Part shown: piece by piece, positions 1-9,013 of the stretch
Layout: each line of letters opens with the position of its first letter
How positions within the stretch are numbered: position 1 is the first letter of the stretch
NCBI GenBank assembly: GCA_016946835.1
Contig: JACVTC010000164.1
Span: 305,001 to 348,589 of the forward strand
DNA length: 43,589 nt
Direction of reading: 5' to 3'
Origin: Neocallimastix lanati (nom. inval.)
Taxonomy: Eukaryota; Neocallimastigomycota; Neocallimastigomycetes; Neocallimastigales; Neocallimastigaceae
The notes under the pieces: generated by a model
The model's input: the letters and a program-made list of their open reading frames with translations, nothing else
What the model was told of the DNA's origin: nothing
Databases searched by the model: none
Translations under genes and position numbers: made by a program

Positions 1-66
1 ATTATCTTAACAAGTAAAGAATTATTAATAATAAAATAAAGGTTATTAATTCATTCTTTACCATTC
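1..66 (-). repeat. Possible 5' end of a D-related LTR, cut by the window edge and by element A
   Basis: Read on the minus strand, this stretch begins (G)AATGGTAAAGAA and later contains ATTCTTTACTT. The plus-strand start of the D LTR at 35452 also begins TGATGGTAAAGAA and carries ATTCTTTACTT at about 35530. At both places the sequence lies immediately upstream of, and divergent from, an F-family LTR beginning (R)TTAGTAAAATTAG. I infer a second D-type insertion extending left of the window. The match is short and gapped, so an older shared flank is the alternative. Confidence 0.3.
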
Positions 67-775
67 TGTAATAACACAAAATTAATACTTAACTTTTATT
101 AAAATAACAATAATTGATAAAAAATATTTCGAGTTTATTAAGAAATTTTATTATATATTATTTTCTAAATAATAACTCTTGATTTTTATTTTATAGAAAA
201 AATCAAGGTTATTTATAATTTTTTTTGTTCATAATCTTAAAAGTTATTCTTTCAGGAAAAAGATTATGAGAAAAAACCTGAAAGATAAAATAAATTAATT
301 ATTTATTATTTAATATTATTTAATATTATTTAATATTATTTAATATTGGCAATTAACCAATATTTTATGAAATTATTTATTATGATGTTTTAAGTTTATA
401 ATTATTAACTAATTTTATATTAATTTAATATTAATTATATTAATATTAAATGTTTTAATATAATTAATCACGTATTATTGTTAATGATAAATCAAATGAT
501 TAATTATTTATATTAAATAGAAATTGGTTATTAATTAAAGATATTGTTTATATTTCATAATAATTAATTATTAATTAGTTAAAAAATTAATTTTATCAAT
601 TAATAATTATTTTTATTTTATTATTTAATAACAATTATTAAAATTATAGTATATTAAATAATATTAAGTGTTATTTTATTGAAAAATTATTTAAATCTTA
701 ATTAATAATAAAAATAAATATAATATTTATATTATATTTGGTTAAGTGTGACTAATTAATTAGTCAACACTTACA
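67..775 (-). repeat. Element A 3' LTR
   Basis: This 709-bp repeat is identical to 4927-5635. In element sense it starts TGTAAG and ends TTACA. A TATAAATA box (element sense, from about 217 downward) lies roughly 36 nt before the inferred transcript start CAAGAGTTATTAT at 181-169, giving a U3 of about 594 nt and R-U5 of about 115 nt. Its first bases provide the TAA stop of the integrase frame. A tandem TAATATTATT repeat lies near 310-345. Confidence 0.95.
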
Positions 776-2675
776 TTGTCTCTCCTACGTTTGATTCACT
801 ATTGTTTAGGTTTTTATTCCTTTCCGTATATGGTTCCAACTGAGAAATGTGAAATATTGGATGTAATTGTGAATTCTCGGGAAGCTTTAGCTTAAAATTA
901 TTTCTACCTTTATCTTCAATTATTTCAAAAGGTCCTAAGTATTGGACCGATAACTTCCTGGAAGGTTCGTTAGTGAAATAATATCTTCTAAGCCAGACTT
1001 TATCATTGATTGTTAATTTTGGACCTTGTTGTTTTTTGTTGTCTCCATATTTCTTGAAATCCTGTTTTGCCTTTATCAATTGTTTCTTTAAAGCATTGAA
1101 ATGTTCGGTCCAATTTCTAACGAGCTCTGATGCATTATCTTTAAGAAGACTCGGAGGTGTATCAATTTGGAATGAGGGGTTGAAACCGTAATTTGCAACA
1201 AAGGGTGTTTTACCTATTGATTTATGAATTGAATCGTTGTAAGTGATTTCACAAAAAGGAAGATAGAAAAACCAGTCATGCTGAGTTAAAGAACAATAGC
1301 AACGTAAATATTGCTCTATTACTGCGTTTGCTCTTTCCACCTGTCCGTTTGATTGTTGGTGATGTGCCGTTGCTAAATTTGGTTTTGCATTTATATAAGA
1401 ACATAAGGCAGTCCAAAATTCAGCTGAAAATTGTGATCCGTGATCCGATACTATAACTTTAGGGAATCCGTGGTATTTGAATACGTTAAATAGTAGAAGT
1501 TTTGCCGTAAGTTCCGAAGAGGGTACATCAGAGGTAGCAACCAAATGAATCATTTTTGTGAGATGGTCTGAAACAACCATTATACAGGTACAATCTTGGG
1601 ATCGTGGAAGTTGAACGATGAAATCTACACCTATTATTTCCCATGGTTTAGTTGGTACTGGAAGCGGAATAATTAAGCCATATGGTTTATGACGGCGTAC
1701 TTTGCAAGATCCACATGTTTTACATGAAAGAACGTAATTGGAGATATCGTTCTTCATCAGCGGCCACCAATAATTCCTGCTAATTCTTTCAAGAGTTTTT
1801 TCAATTCCAAGGTGTCCTCCAAGTGGATCATCATGCATTTTTCGAAGTAAAGTAATTCTAAGATTAGAGGGAACAATAATTTTGTTATTAAAGTGGAGAA
1901 TGTTATTTTTTAATTGAAATAGTGAACTTTTAAAATTTTTTGTTTTATCTTTGAATTTGTTAAGTATATTGGAACAATAAGGGTCTTGAGATTGCATTTC
2001 TTGAAGTTTGACTAAGTTATCTTCCATAGAGAGGCAAAAATTATTTTCTTTTAATAAAATTTGAGATTCATTAATGTTTTTGGTGAGGTAATCTGGTCTT
2101 CGGGATAACGCATCTGGTTTCCCACCTTGAACCCCAGGCCTATAAGAAAGAACAAAATCAAATTTGGATAAGAAGAGACTCCATCGAATTTGTCGGGGGC
2201 TCAATTTTTGAGGTTTTTTGAAAAACAGAAGATTCCTATGGTCCGTAAAAACTTTAATAGGAAATTTTGCTCCTTCAAGGTGATGTCTCCATACATCAAA
2301 GGCAGTAATTATCGCCAATAATTCCTTGTCATAGATAGCGTAATTCGTTTCAGGACTTGTCAGTGAACGGGAATAAAAGGCAATAGGATGGATTAAGTTG
2401 TCGATCGATGAGTTTTGAGATAATACACATCCGAGGGCAAATTCGCTTGCGTCAGTTTCCAAAAAGAATTCTTTATCTTGGTCTGGAAAAATAAGGATAT
2501 CAGTTGAATTAAATGATTTCTTTAAACTATCAAAAGCATTCTGAGCATCCTTATCCCATAGAAAAGTATTATTCTTAGATAAAAGTTTTCTTAAAGGATC
2601 CATAATTTTTGCGTAATCTTTGATAAAACGTCTATAAAAATTTGTAAACCCAAGGAAACTTTGCAGTTCAGTAAG
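771..2675 (-). CDS. Element A Pol, 3' part: RNase H and integrase (frameshifted from the upstream part)
   Basis: This is the downstream half of the A polyprotein. It is open from the A7 run at 2683-2677 and has its first internal Met at 2603 (610 aa from there). From the N-terminus it shows the end of RT, then RNase H (ETDASEFALG, later TDHRNL and PDALSRRP), then an integrase zinc finger (H...GGH and CKTC), then the DDE core with VDFI, SDHGSQF and NGQVERAN. The C-terminal sequence HPIFHISQLEPY ends without a chromodomain. The last codons overlap a purine-rich tract (about 776-790), and the TAA stop is made by the first bases of the LTR. The upstream frame reads into this one if one A is removed from the run. 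All catalytic residues seem present, so the lesion is young or a base-calling error. Confidence 0.9.
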   Translation of the reverse strand, partial: LTELQSFLGFTNFYRRFIKDYAKIMDPLRKLLSKNNTFLWDKDAQNAFDSLKKSFNSTDILIFPDQDKEFFLETDASEFALGCVLSQNSSIDNLIHPIAFYSRSLTSPETNYAIYDKELLAIITAFDVWRHHLEGAKFPIKVFTDHRNLLFFKKPQKLSPRQIRWSLFLSKFDFVLSYRPGVQGGKPDALSRRPDYLTKNINESQILLKENNFCLSMEDNLVKLQEMQSQDPYCSNILNKFKDKTKNFKSSLFQLKNNILHFNNKIIVPSNLRITLLRKMHDDPLGGHLGIEKTLERISRNYWWPLMKNDISNYVLSCKTCGSCKVRRHKPYGLIIPLPVPTKPWEIIGVDFIVQLPRSQDCTCIMVVSDHLTKMIHLVATSDVPSSELTAKLLLFNVFKYHGFPKVIVSDHGSQFSAEFWTALCSYINAKPNLATAHHQQSNGQVERANAVIEQYLRCYCSLTQHDWFFYLPFCEITYNDSIHKSIGKTPFVANYGFNPSFQIDTPPSLLKDNASELVRNWTEHFNALKKQLIKAKQDFKKYGDNKKQQGPKLTINDKVWLRRYYFTNEPSRKLSVQYLGPFEIIEDKGRNNFKLKLPENSQLHPIFHISQLEPYTERNKNLNNSESNVGETM

Positions 2676-4785
2676 GTTTTTTTGGAACTGGCCATTCCAT
2701 AATGCATTTTATCTTGTCTTTATCCATTAGTAACCCATTAGCGGACACAACGAAGCCGAGAAAGGTGGTTTGTTTAACATGGAACTCACATTTCTCAATC
2801 TTGCAGTATAATCCATTATTTAATAACTTACTCAATACTACTTTAACATGATTAATATGTTGATTTTCATCTGAAGAATAAATGATAATGTCATCTAAAT
2901 ATATTTGAACGAATTTATTCAATTCTTCTGATAACGTGTCTTGAATGAACCTTTGGAAAACTGAAGGGGCGTTTCTTAATCCAAATGGCATTACTCTATA
3001 TTGAAAATGTCCTAGTGGTGTCCTAAAAGCTGTTAAGTATTCACTATCTTTACTGACTCGCACGAGATTGTAAGCAGATTTGAGGTCTAATCTAGAAAAT
3101 ATTTGTGCCCCTTTAAAAACTTCGATAAGGTCATTAATTCTTGGAATTGGGAAACTGTTTCTTATTGTAATCGAATTGAGTCTACGGTAGTCAACACATA
3201 GACGCAACGATCCATCTTTTTTCTTCACAAACATTACCGGAGCACCTGCAGGAGAATTTGATTTAACAATGAACCCTTTGGTCAGATTTTCATGAATATA
3301 TTTTTCTAATTCTTCCTTTTCCTTTCTAGTAAGTGAATAGATAGGTCCGAAATACAATTGTCCCCCAGGGATGATATTTATTGTGATATCGTAGGGTCTA
3401 TGTGGCGGAAGGGTATCCGCATTTTTAGTTTCAAATACGTCCAGTAAGTTGCTATAATATCTTAAGATAATTTCTTTGCTTTTACTGTTATTTAGTTTTG
3501 ACTTCAACTCCTTAGACATCATAATATAACATATTTCATCTTCAAAAAGGTCTTTCAGATCAGGTTTGGCAGTGTCTTCTGACATTGGGTCTTCAGTTAC
3601 AATTGCGGCTGTGACGTTCTTTGTGGATTGGATCTTGGTGCCTTTACAAGATGGGCAATGATCCAAACAATTTCCTTCTAAAAAGAAAATGTGGTTATTC
3701 GAAAAGTTAATATATGGCTTATGGATGGAAAGCCAATCACGTCCCAAAATAGCGGATATTCCAGTAAGTTGAAGGTTGGCAACACTAAATTGGAATCTTT
3801 CTTTGTGATCAAATATGAAGAGATCTAATTGGCCAGTTGTATGAGTTATTTTCATAGTTTTGTTGTTTGGCAATCTAATTTCAATAGGGGAAGGTAGTTC
3901 AAAAGTTCTCAACTTCTGGGAGGAAACAAATTGCTTGCACATTAAACTTCTACTTGAACCTGAGTCGATTAATAGTCTAAGAGGAATTTTTTTATTTTTT
4001 CCTTGAATGTAAAAGGTAGAAACCATTTTTTGATCCGATTTACTGTTGGTGTAGCTAGTGGAAAGCGTAACTTCTTCTTTTCTTTTATAGTTATTATTTC
4101 TATTTCTTTTAATATCTTGATGTTTTCCGACAATATTAATTCTTCTTTTATTAGTTTTTTCATTTATTCCGTTATTTAAAATATTATTTCTGAAGTAGCA
4201 ATATTTATCAATCTTTATAATAAGGTTTGTTGCCTCGAATAGCTTTGTAGGTAAATCCTTTTTGTCATATTCTTCCCTGACTTCCTCAATTAGTCCCCTT
4301 CTCAATAAGTCTATCAAGACAGAATCTGGCCATTTGATACGAGTTGCCAAATGTCGGAATTGTATTGTATATTCAGCTGCATTGCCTAATTTTCTTTGTT
4401 TTAAATTTAGCAGCTTTTCAATTAAAGAGTATCTTTGTTCTTTGGAATCTCCAAAATTTTCAATAAGAAGTCTCTTGAATTCTTCATAAGACAAATCATC
4501 CAAAATATCATCAGATTTAAGGGATAGTCCCCATTTCTTGGCAAGCCCTTTAAGGTTAATTGTGACATAAGATATCTTTGAAATATCATTGGTAAAGGAG
4601 TTAGGATGATCTATTATAAATTTGTCACATTGACAGAGTAGTTCGTTAAGATTTAAAGATTCATTTCCCTTTGCATGGAGGTTCTCAGCAAGGATACCGT
4701 TAGGAGCAAAAAAAGTAGGGATAAATTCAGTAATTGTAGATATAAGTTTTGTTTCGTTGGCCGGAGTAGTGTTATTTTGGTCCAT
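2668..4785 (-). CDS. Element A Gag-protease-reverse transcriptase (truncated by frameshift)
   Basis: This 705-aa frame begins with a Gag region (about residues 1-230; retrotransposon Gag-like, with a lysine/arginine/asparagine-rich tail and no CCHC knuckle that I can see). The aspartic protease has LLIDSGS with D274. The reverse transcriptase has its N-terminal region from about 480, a VKKKDGSLRLCVDYRR block, and the catalytic YLDD at 629-632. It ends abruptly after EWPVPKKPY, where relatives continue into the FLGF block. The stop follows an A7 run (2677-2683 on the plus strand). The single Gag-Pol frame is typical of Tf1/sushi elements. The start is the first Met after a 141-nt leader that includes a T tract at about 4851-4890. 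Confidence 0.9.
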   Translation of the reverse strand: MDQNNTTPANETKLISTITEFIPTFFAPNGILAENLHAKGNESLNLNELLCQCDKFIIDHPNSFTNDISKISYVTINLKGLAKKWGLSLKSDDILDDLSYEEFKRLLIENFGDSKEQRYSLIEKLLNLKQRKLGNAAEYTIQFRHLATRIKWPDSVLIDLLRRGLIEEVREEYDKKDLPTKLFEATNLIIKIDKYCYFRNNILNNGINEKTNKRRINIVGKHQDIKRNRNNNYKRKEEVTLSTSYTNSKSDQKMVSTFYIQGKNKKIPLRLLIDSGSSRSLMCKQFVSSQKLRTFELPSPIEIRLPNNKTMKITHTTGQLDLFIFDHKERFQFSVANLQLTGISAILGRDWLSIHKPYINFSNNHIFFLEGNCLDHCPSCKGTKIQSTKNVTAAIVTEDPMSEDTAKPDLKDLFEDEICYIMMSKELKSKLNNSKSKEIILRYYSNLLDVFETKNADTLPPHRPYDITINIIPGGQLYFGPIYSLTRKEKEELEKYIHENLTKGFIVKSNSPAGAPVMFVKKKDGSLRLCVDYRRLNSITIRNSFPIPRINDLIEVFKGAQIFSRLDLKSAYNLVRVSKDSEYLTAFRTPLGHFQYRVMPFGLRNAPSVFQRFIQDTLSEELNKFVQIYLDDIIIYSSDENQHINHVKVVLSKLLNNGLYCKIEKCEFHVKQTTFLGFVVSANGLLMDKDKIKCIMEWPVPKKPY

Positions 4786-4848
4786 TTGATAAAGTAATAA
4801 TGATATAATAAAGATAATAGTTTATTAATAAAATATTATTATTTTTAA

Positions 4849-4894
<46 letters not shown>

Positions 4895-4913
4895 TACTAA
4901 ATATTAAAAAAAA

Positions 4914-4926
4914 CAAGAGTTATTAT
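4914..4926 (-). promoter_or_regulatory. Element A self-primer binding site
   Basis: Immediately after the 5' LTR the element-sense sequence is ATAATAACTCTTG. Its exact complement CAAGAGTTATTAT lies inside the LTR (5041-5029 in the 5' copy, 181-169 in the 3' copy), about 36 nt downstream of a TATA box. In Tf1 the first 11 nt of the mRNA fold back and prime reverse transcription; the same arrangement is inferred here. No tRNA-type TGG is present. Confidence 0.85.
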
Positions 4927-5635
4927 TGTAATAACACAAAATTAATACTTAACTTTTATTAAAATAACAATAATTGATAAAAAATATTTCGAGTTTATTA
5001 AGAAATTTTATTATATATTATTTTCTAAATAATAACTCTTGATTTTTATTTTATAGAAAAAATCAAGGTTATTTATAATTTTTTTTGTTCATAATCTTAA
5101 AAGTTATTCTTTCAGGAAAAAGATTATGAGAAAAAACCTGAAAGATAAAATAAATTAATTATTTATTATTTAATATTATTTAATATTATTTAATATTATT
5201 TAATATTGGCAATTAACCAATATTTTATGAAATTATTTATTATGATGTTTTAAGTTTATAATTATTAACTAATTTTATATTAATTTAATATTAATTATAT
5301 TAATATTAAATGTTTTAATATAATTAATCACGTATTATTGTTAATGATAAATCAAATGATTAATTATTTATATTAAATAGAAATTGGTTATTAATTAAAG
5401 ATATTGTTTATATTTCATAATAATTAATTATTAATTAGTTAAAAAATTAATTTTATCAATTAATAATTATTTTTATTTTATTATTTAATAACAATTATTA
5501 AAATTATAGTATATTAAATAATATTAAGTGTTATTTTATTGAAAAATTATTTAAATCTTAATTAATAATAAAAATAAATATAATATTTATATTATATTTG
5601 GTTAAGTGTGACTAATTAATTAGTCAACACTTACA
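4927..5635 (-). repeat. Element A 5' LTR
   Basis: I found no mismatch to 67-775 over 709 bp. It drives transcription leftward; the inferred R start is at 5041. The CATTC that follows at 5636-5640 is both A's target duplication and the left duplication of the older solo LTR. Confidence 0.95.
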
Positions 5636-5640
5636 CATTC

Positions 5641-6204
5641 TGTAATAGCTATACTAAAACTAGAATTAATTAATATAACTATTATCTACAATTTTAATAT
5701 TATTTTTACATAATATTAAAATTGAGAAAATAAAATTAAAAAATAAAAATTATACTTAATTATACAGAGTTTATTATAAGTAAATATAACAAACAATAAC
5801 CAAGCAACGGTAGAATAGTAGTTGAAAATATTCTTTTTAAAAAAACCTTTTATGATTAATAACAGTTTTTTTTTGATATATAAATAAAAAATTTATTTTA
5901 TTTGTTATTATTTATTATATTTTCTTAAAATAATAACTCTTGATTTCTCAAAGAGAATTCAAGAGTCCTATTTATATTTTTTAAAAAATTAATCGGTTAA
6001 ATAAATTTGTTTTCTAATCTTAACAAAAAATCTATTTAGGAAAAGATTAGAAGAAAAACCTAAATAGTTTTTCGATCAATATTCTAATCATATTGATCAT
6101 CGTATAATTAAAGAAAACCTATTTGTTAGGAAAAACATTAATTACCGATTTTCTAATTAATTATAAAATATTAAATATTGATAGGATAGGAATTAATGAA
6201 AAAA

Positions 6205-6241
<37 letters not shown>

Positions 6242-6678
6242 CATTTAAAAAATAAAGATTAAATAATATGATAGATTAGATACATTTATAGTTTATAATA
6301 TATTATAAAATACATAATTCATTTTAATTAAAATAACTAATATTTTTATGGTAAAATATTAAATACAAATTTACATAATTTTTTGTAAAAATTCTATTTA
6401 AATGAATAATAATAATAAGTAAATAAATTTTATATTATTTATATAAATGTATAAATTATAATATGTAAATAAATTTAGATCAATATATGAAAATATAACT
6501 ATTAAATAAATTTATAAGTTAAAATCAATGATTATATTAATTATTATTTAAATAAATATTTTTTTAAAAATAATTATTATTTTATAAATAATTATAAATT
6601 ATTAATTATTTTTCATTAGTTATAAGAAATATTAATTATTCATTATTGAATAATTATGATTTCTTACAATTTCTTACA
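5641..6678 (-). repeat. Solo LTR, diverged relative of the element A LTR
   Basis: The stretch begins TGTAATAG and ends TTTCTTACA, matching the TGTAA...TTACA ends of the A LTR, and is flanked by CATTC on both sides (5636-5640 and 6679-6683). Internally it keeps A-like blocks: AATAACTCTTGATT at about 5931, a TATAAATAG box on the minus strand near 5972, and the gapped AGGAAAAGATTA block near 6040. A T tract lies at 6209-6240. There is no coding capacity, so it is best read as an LTR left after LTR-LTR recombination. The A element sits precisely in its left target duplication. Confidence 0.8.
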
Positions 6679-6686
6679 CATTCAAT

Positions 6687-7185
6687 TGATAAGAATGTAC
6701 TAAATAATGCATTCTTAATTAAATCTACGATTTATTTCTAATACATTATGTGTACATTATTATTTTTGTACTTTAATAAATTTTTAAATCCAAAGATCAA
6801 AAATTAAATCAAATATTATATTAAACTTTATATTTTTATATTAAATCTTATATTAAAAGTAATATTTTTATATATTTAAAACTTATATTAGCAATATTAA
6901 TAATAAATCTTATTTTTTTTTTTATATTAATAATGAAAATTTATATTAATAATATTTTTATATATTGATAATTAAAAATTTATATATTATATTTTAACTT
7001 TTTATTATAAAATTTTATATCGAAATGTTTTATTTTATATTGAAAAATATTTTATTTTATTAAAAACCTTTATATTAGAATAGTATTTTTATTTTTATTT
7101 GAATATTTTAACAGATTGTAATAAAAATTATAGCCAATTAAATAAATTCTTATTAGTAATATTTTAGATATTTTTAAATAAATAA

Positions 7186-7239
<54 letters not shown>

Positions 7240-7540
7240 TTTTATTAATATTATAAATGTATTTTATTTATATTGTTATAATTAAATTTTATATAATTAA
7301 TTATAAAAATCAATTTAAATTTAATAGTTTTTATAAAAAAAAAAAAAAAAATAAATAAAATGTAATTTAGTGGCAAGAACAACTTTTATGCCTTGAAAAA
7401 AGTATAAATAGTTGTAAATTTTGCTACTAATTTTTAAATATCATCAAATAAATTTAATAAAATAAATAAATAAAATAAATAAATAAATAAAATTTGTGTT
7501 TCCTTACTTTATTTTTATTTAATTCTCTAAAACCTTAACA
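6687..7540 (+). repeat. Element B 5' LTR
   Basis: This 854-bp LTR starts TGATAAGAATG and ends CCTTAACA. A TATAAATA box is at 7403-7410. An A tract of about 50 (7188-7237) is two bases longer than in the 3' copy; I see no other difference. Confidence 0.95.
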
Positions 7541-7546
7541 TTTATA

Positions 7547-7564
7547 TGGTGGAGATATCGGGGA
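7547..7564 (+). promoter_or_regulatory. Element B primer binding site (tRNA 3'-end type)
   Basis: TGGTGGAGATATCGGGGA lies 6 nt after the LTR. Its complement ends in CCA, as a tRNA acceptor end would, and the same 20 nt (plus AT) recur at 36301 in element D. The implied acceptor strand is GGAGATA. I could not assign the tRNA. Confidence 0.75.
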
Positions 7565-7759
7565 ATTAAATAGAAATAATAGTAAATAACATAGATTTTT
7601 TTTTTTTTTTAATTTTTTTTATTTTATATTGATAAACAAGTAAGTCGTTAATCCTTTGATTAACCTATGGCGCTTGTTTGATATATATATAAAAAAAATT
7701 TTTTTTAAATAAGTAAAATTAAGATTCTAAAAAAACAAATTTTGTAAAATTATAACAAG

Positions 7760-8123
7760 GAGCGGATAGAGCTCATACACAGTGTATTCTCAGATAGCAA
7801 CAAATTAACTCTATTCATAGTAGGTTATTGAATAGTAGTTAATTTGGAGATTAATTGGAAAGTAGACGAAGGTATTTGGTTACCGACCCGGTAATAATAG
7901 TTCAGCCTTCAACGTTTCAACACACGAAGGTGCGGGTACTTTCCAAGCACTGGCGAATAAGGAGCTTACGTCACCGAAGGCGTAAGATTGTTTTTTTTTT
8001 ATATATATTTTTTTTTACTTTTCTTTGTGCTAGTTATAAGGCACTTTATTATATAAAGTATCAGACTTTGACTAACTTCGCCATTTAAATTTTTTTTATT
8101 TTTTTTTATTACTGATACTTTAT
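7760..8123 (+). ncRNA. Structured leader module M1 (shared with element F)
   Basis: The head (7760-7782) differs from F 19507-19529 at 2 of 23 positions, and the 40 nt at 7950-7989 are identical to F 19656-19695. Within the latter, CTTACGTC (7965-7972) and GGCGTAAG (7979-7986) form an 8-bp stem (one G-U) with loop ACCGAA. Downstream, GTGC/GCAC (8027/8041) recurs in F at 19727/19740. A perfect 12-bp helix (8053-8064 with 8112-8123) occupies the place of a 9-bp helix of entirely different sequence in F. The middle differs between elements. It belongs to the transcript leader; function unknown. Confidence 0.6.
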
Positions 8124-8238
8124 TTGTTTAATAATTCCTGTAAAAGAATCTTAATTTACTTTGAAAATATTGTGTTTTTAGTTAATTTTTATTAGTTAAT
8201 AAAAATATTATTGAATACTTTTAAAATTTTTTTTATTC

Positions 8239-8398
8239 CGTACATAGATTATCGGATTAAGTTTATCCTACATAGTAATTGGGCTAGTGGGCTCTGAACT
8301 GCTATATTTTATATTGAATATAGTAATCGTGGCACACGCGTGGCATGACACCATTAGGTAAGCTGCACGTCAGACAGTGTGTACTATCAGATTGTACG
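8239..8398 (+). ncRNA. Structured leader module M2 (shared with element D)
   Basis: About 160 nt align with D 36375-36537. The closing helix is CGTACA/TGTACG here (8239-8244 with 8393-8398) and TGGATA/TATCCA in D: three of six pairs change with pairing kept. A 7-bp stem CTATATT/AATATAG (8302-8308 with 8317-8323, loop TTATATTG) becomes CTGTATT/AATACAG in D. A short ACC/GGT stem (8350/8357) becomes GCC/GGC. Invariant single-stranded blocks include CCTACATAGTAATTGGGCTA and GCTGCACGTCAGACAG. It does not resemble a ribozyme class that I know. Confidence 0.65.
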
Positions 8399-8566
8399 AC
8401 AATAAAGATTATTTTTTTTGTATTTAATTATTATAATTAATTAATAATTTTATTAGCTATAACAATACAATATTTATCGTTTAAAAAGAAAAATTTTTGA
8501 AAGGTGAAAATAACAAATAAAACTTTGCTTCTAAATTTATTACTACAAATATACTAAATTACAAAA

Positions 8567-8838
8567 TTCAAGTGGTCGATAAAGATTTCGAGCTTGAAAA
8601 ATATTCTATTAAGTTGTCGATAAAGATTTCGAACTTAAAATTATTCTATTAAGTTGTCGATAAAGATTTCGAACTTAAAATTATTCTATTGAGTTGTCGA
8701 TAAAGATTTCGAACTTAAAAATTATTCTATTGAGTTGTCGATAAAGATTTCGAACTTAAAAATTATTCTTAATAAGTAGTCGAAAAGAACCTCGTGCTTT
8801 ATAATTTCTACTAAGTTGTCGATAAAGATTTCGAGCTT
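8567..8838 (+). repeat. Array of seven two-stem hairpins before gag
   Basis: Seven repeats with a period near 40 bp start at about 8567, 8609, 8649, 8689, 8730, 8771 (degenerate) and 8813. The first is outer stem TTCAAG/CTTGAA, 3x1 internal loop TGG/G, inner stem TCGA/TCGA, loop TAAAGATT. Later copies have outer stems (T)TAAG/CTTA(A). The outer stem varies with pairing mostly kept, while the inner TCGA and the loop stay nearly constant. Element D has an analogous array at the same place with different sequences. Confidence 0.7.
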
Positions 8839-9013
8839 ATATCTACTAAAGAAAGCAAATAAAATTATTATTTTCAAAAGTTACTAAAATATATTGTTTT
8901 AAAAATTGATTCGATATTAAATTACCTATTAAATTATATTTTTAAAGTTGTATTTCCAAATTTATTCTTATTTAATCACCTCATTAATATACAACAAGAA
9001 ATATTTAAACAAA

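Larger units (their letters stand above)
67..5635 (-). mobile_element. Element A: complete Tf1/sushi-like self-primed Ty3/gypsy retrotransposon
   Basis: Two 709-bp LTRs (67-775 and 4927-5635) bound a 4.15-kb interior coding Gag-PR-RT-RNase H-integrase on the minus strand. Reading by eye I found no difference between the LTRs, and the element is flanked by the 5-bp duplication CATTC (62-66 and 5636-5640). Both facts mean a very recent insertion. There is no tRNA-type PBS; the 13 nt after the 5' LTR are complementary to a site inside the LTR, as in Tf1. The single long reading frame, also Tf1-like, is broken only by a one-base A-run change near 2677. A lies next to an older LTR of its own family that has the same CATTC duplication. 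Confidence 0.95.
7565..9013 (+). other. Element B 5' leader (non-coding)
   Basis: About 1.45 kb separates the PBS from gag. It holds structured modules M1 (7760-8123) and M2 (8239-8398) and the two-stem hairpin array (8567-8838), separated by T-rich spacers. A 77-codon open frame at 7855-8088 runs across M1 but has no recognisable product and overlaps its helices. The gag start is placed at 9014 because the D Gag aligns from there; an in-frame ATG also exists at 8948. Confidence 0.7.

Noticed and set aside
2677-2683. Programmed frameshift at the A7 run in element A
   Set aside because: Joining the two frames needs a +1 shift, while A AAA AAA favours -1, and related single-frame elements are not recoded there. 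A one-base insertion or sequencing error is simpler.
7547-7564. Naming the primer tRNA for B and D as Asp, Ser or His
   Set aside because: The complement ends in CCA, but the T-loop spacing does not fit any of these tRNAs as I know them. A match against the organism's own tRNA genes is needed.
7855-8088. A 77-aa protein frame in the B leader
   Set aside because: It overlaps conserved helices of M1, has no homologous frame in F, and its composition follows the RNA structure and T tracts.
8239-8398. Hammerhead, twister or HDV ribozyme in module M2
   Set aside because: I looked for CUGANGA...GAAA and for the other classes' core sequences and did not find them.
8567-8838. CRISPR-like repeat array
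   Set aside because: The repeats are palindromic and spaced about 40 bp apart, but the spacers are near-identical AT sequence, the context is a eukaryotic retrotransposon leader and there are no cas genes.
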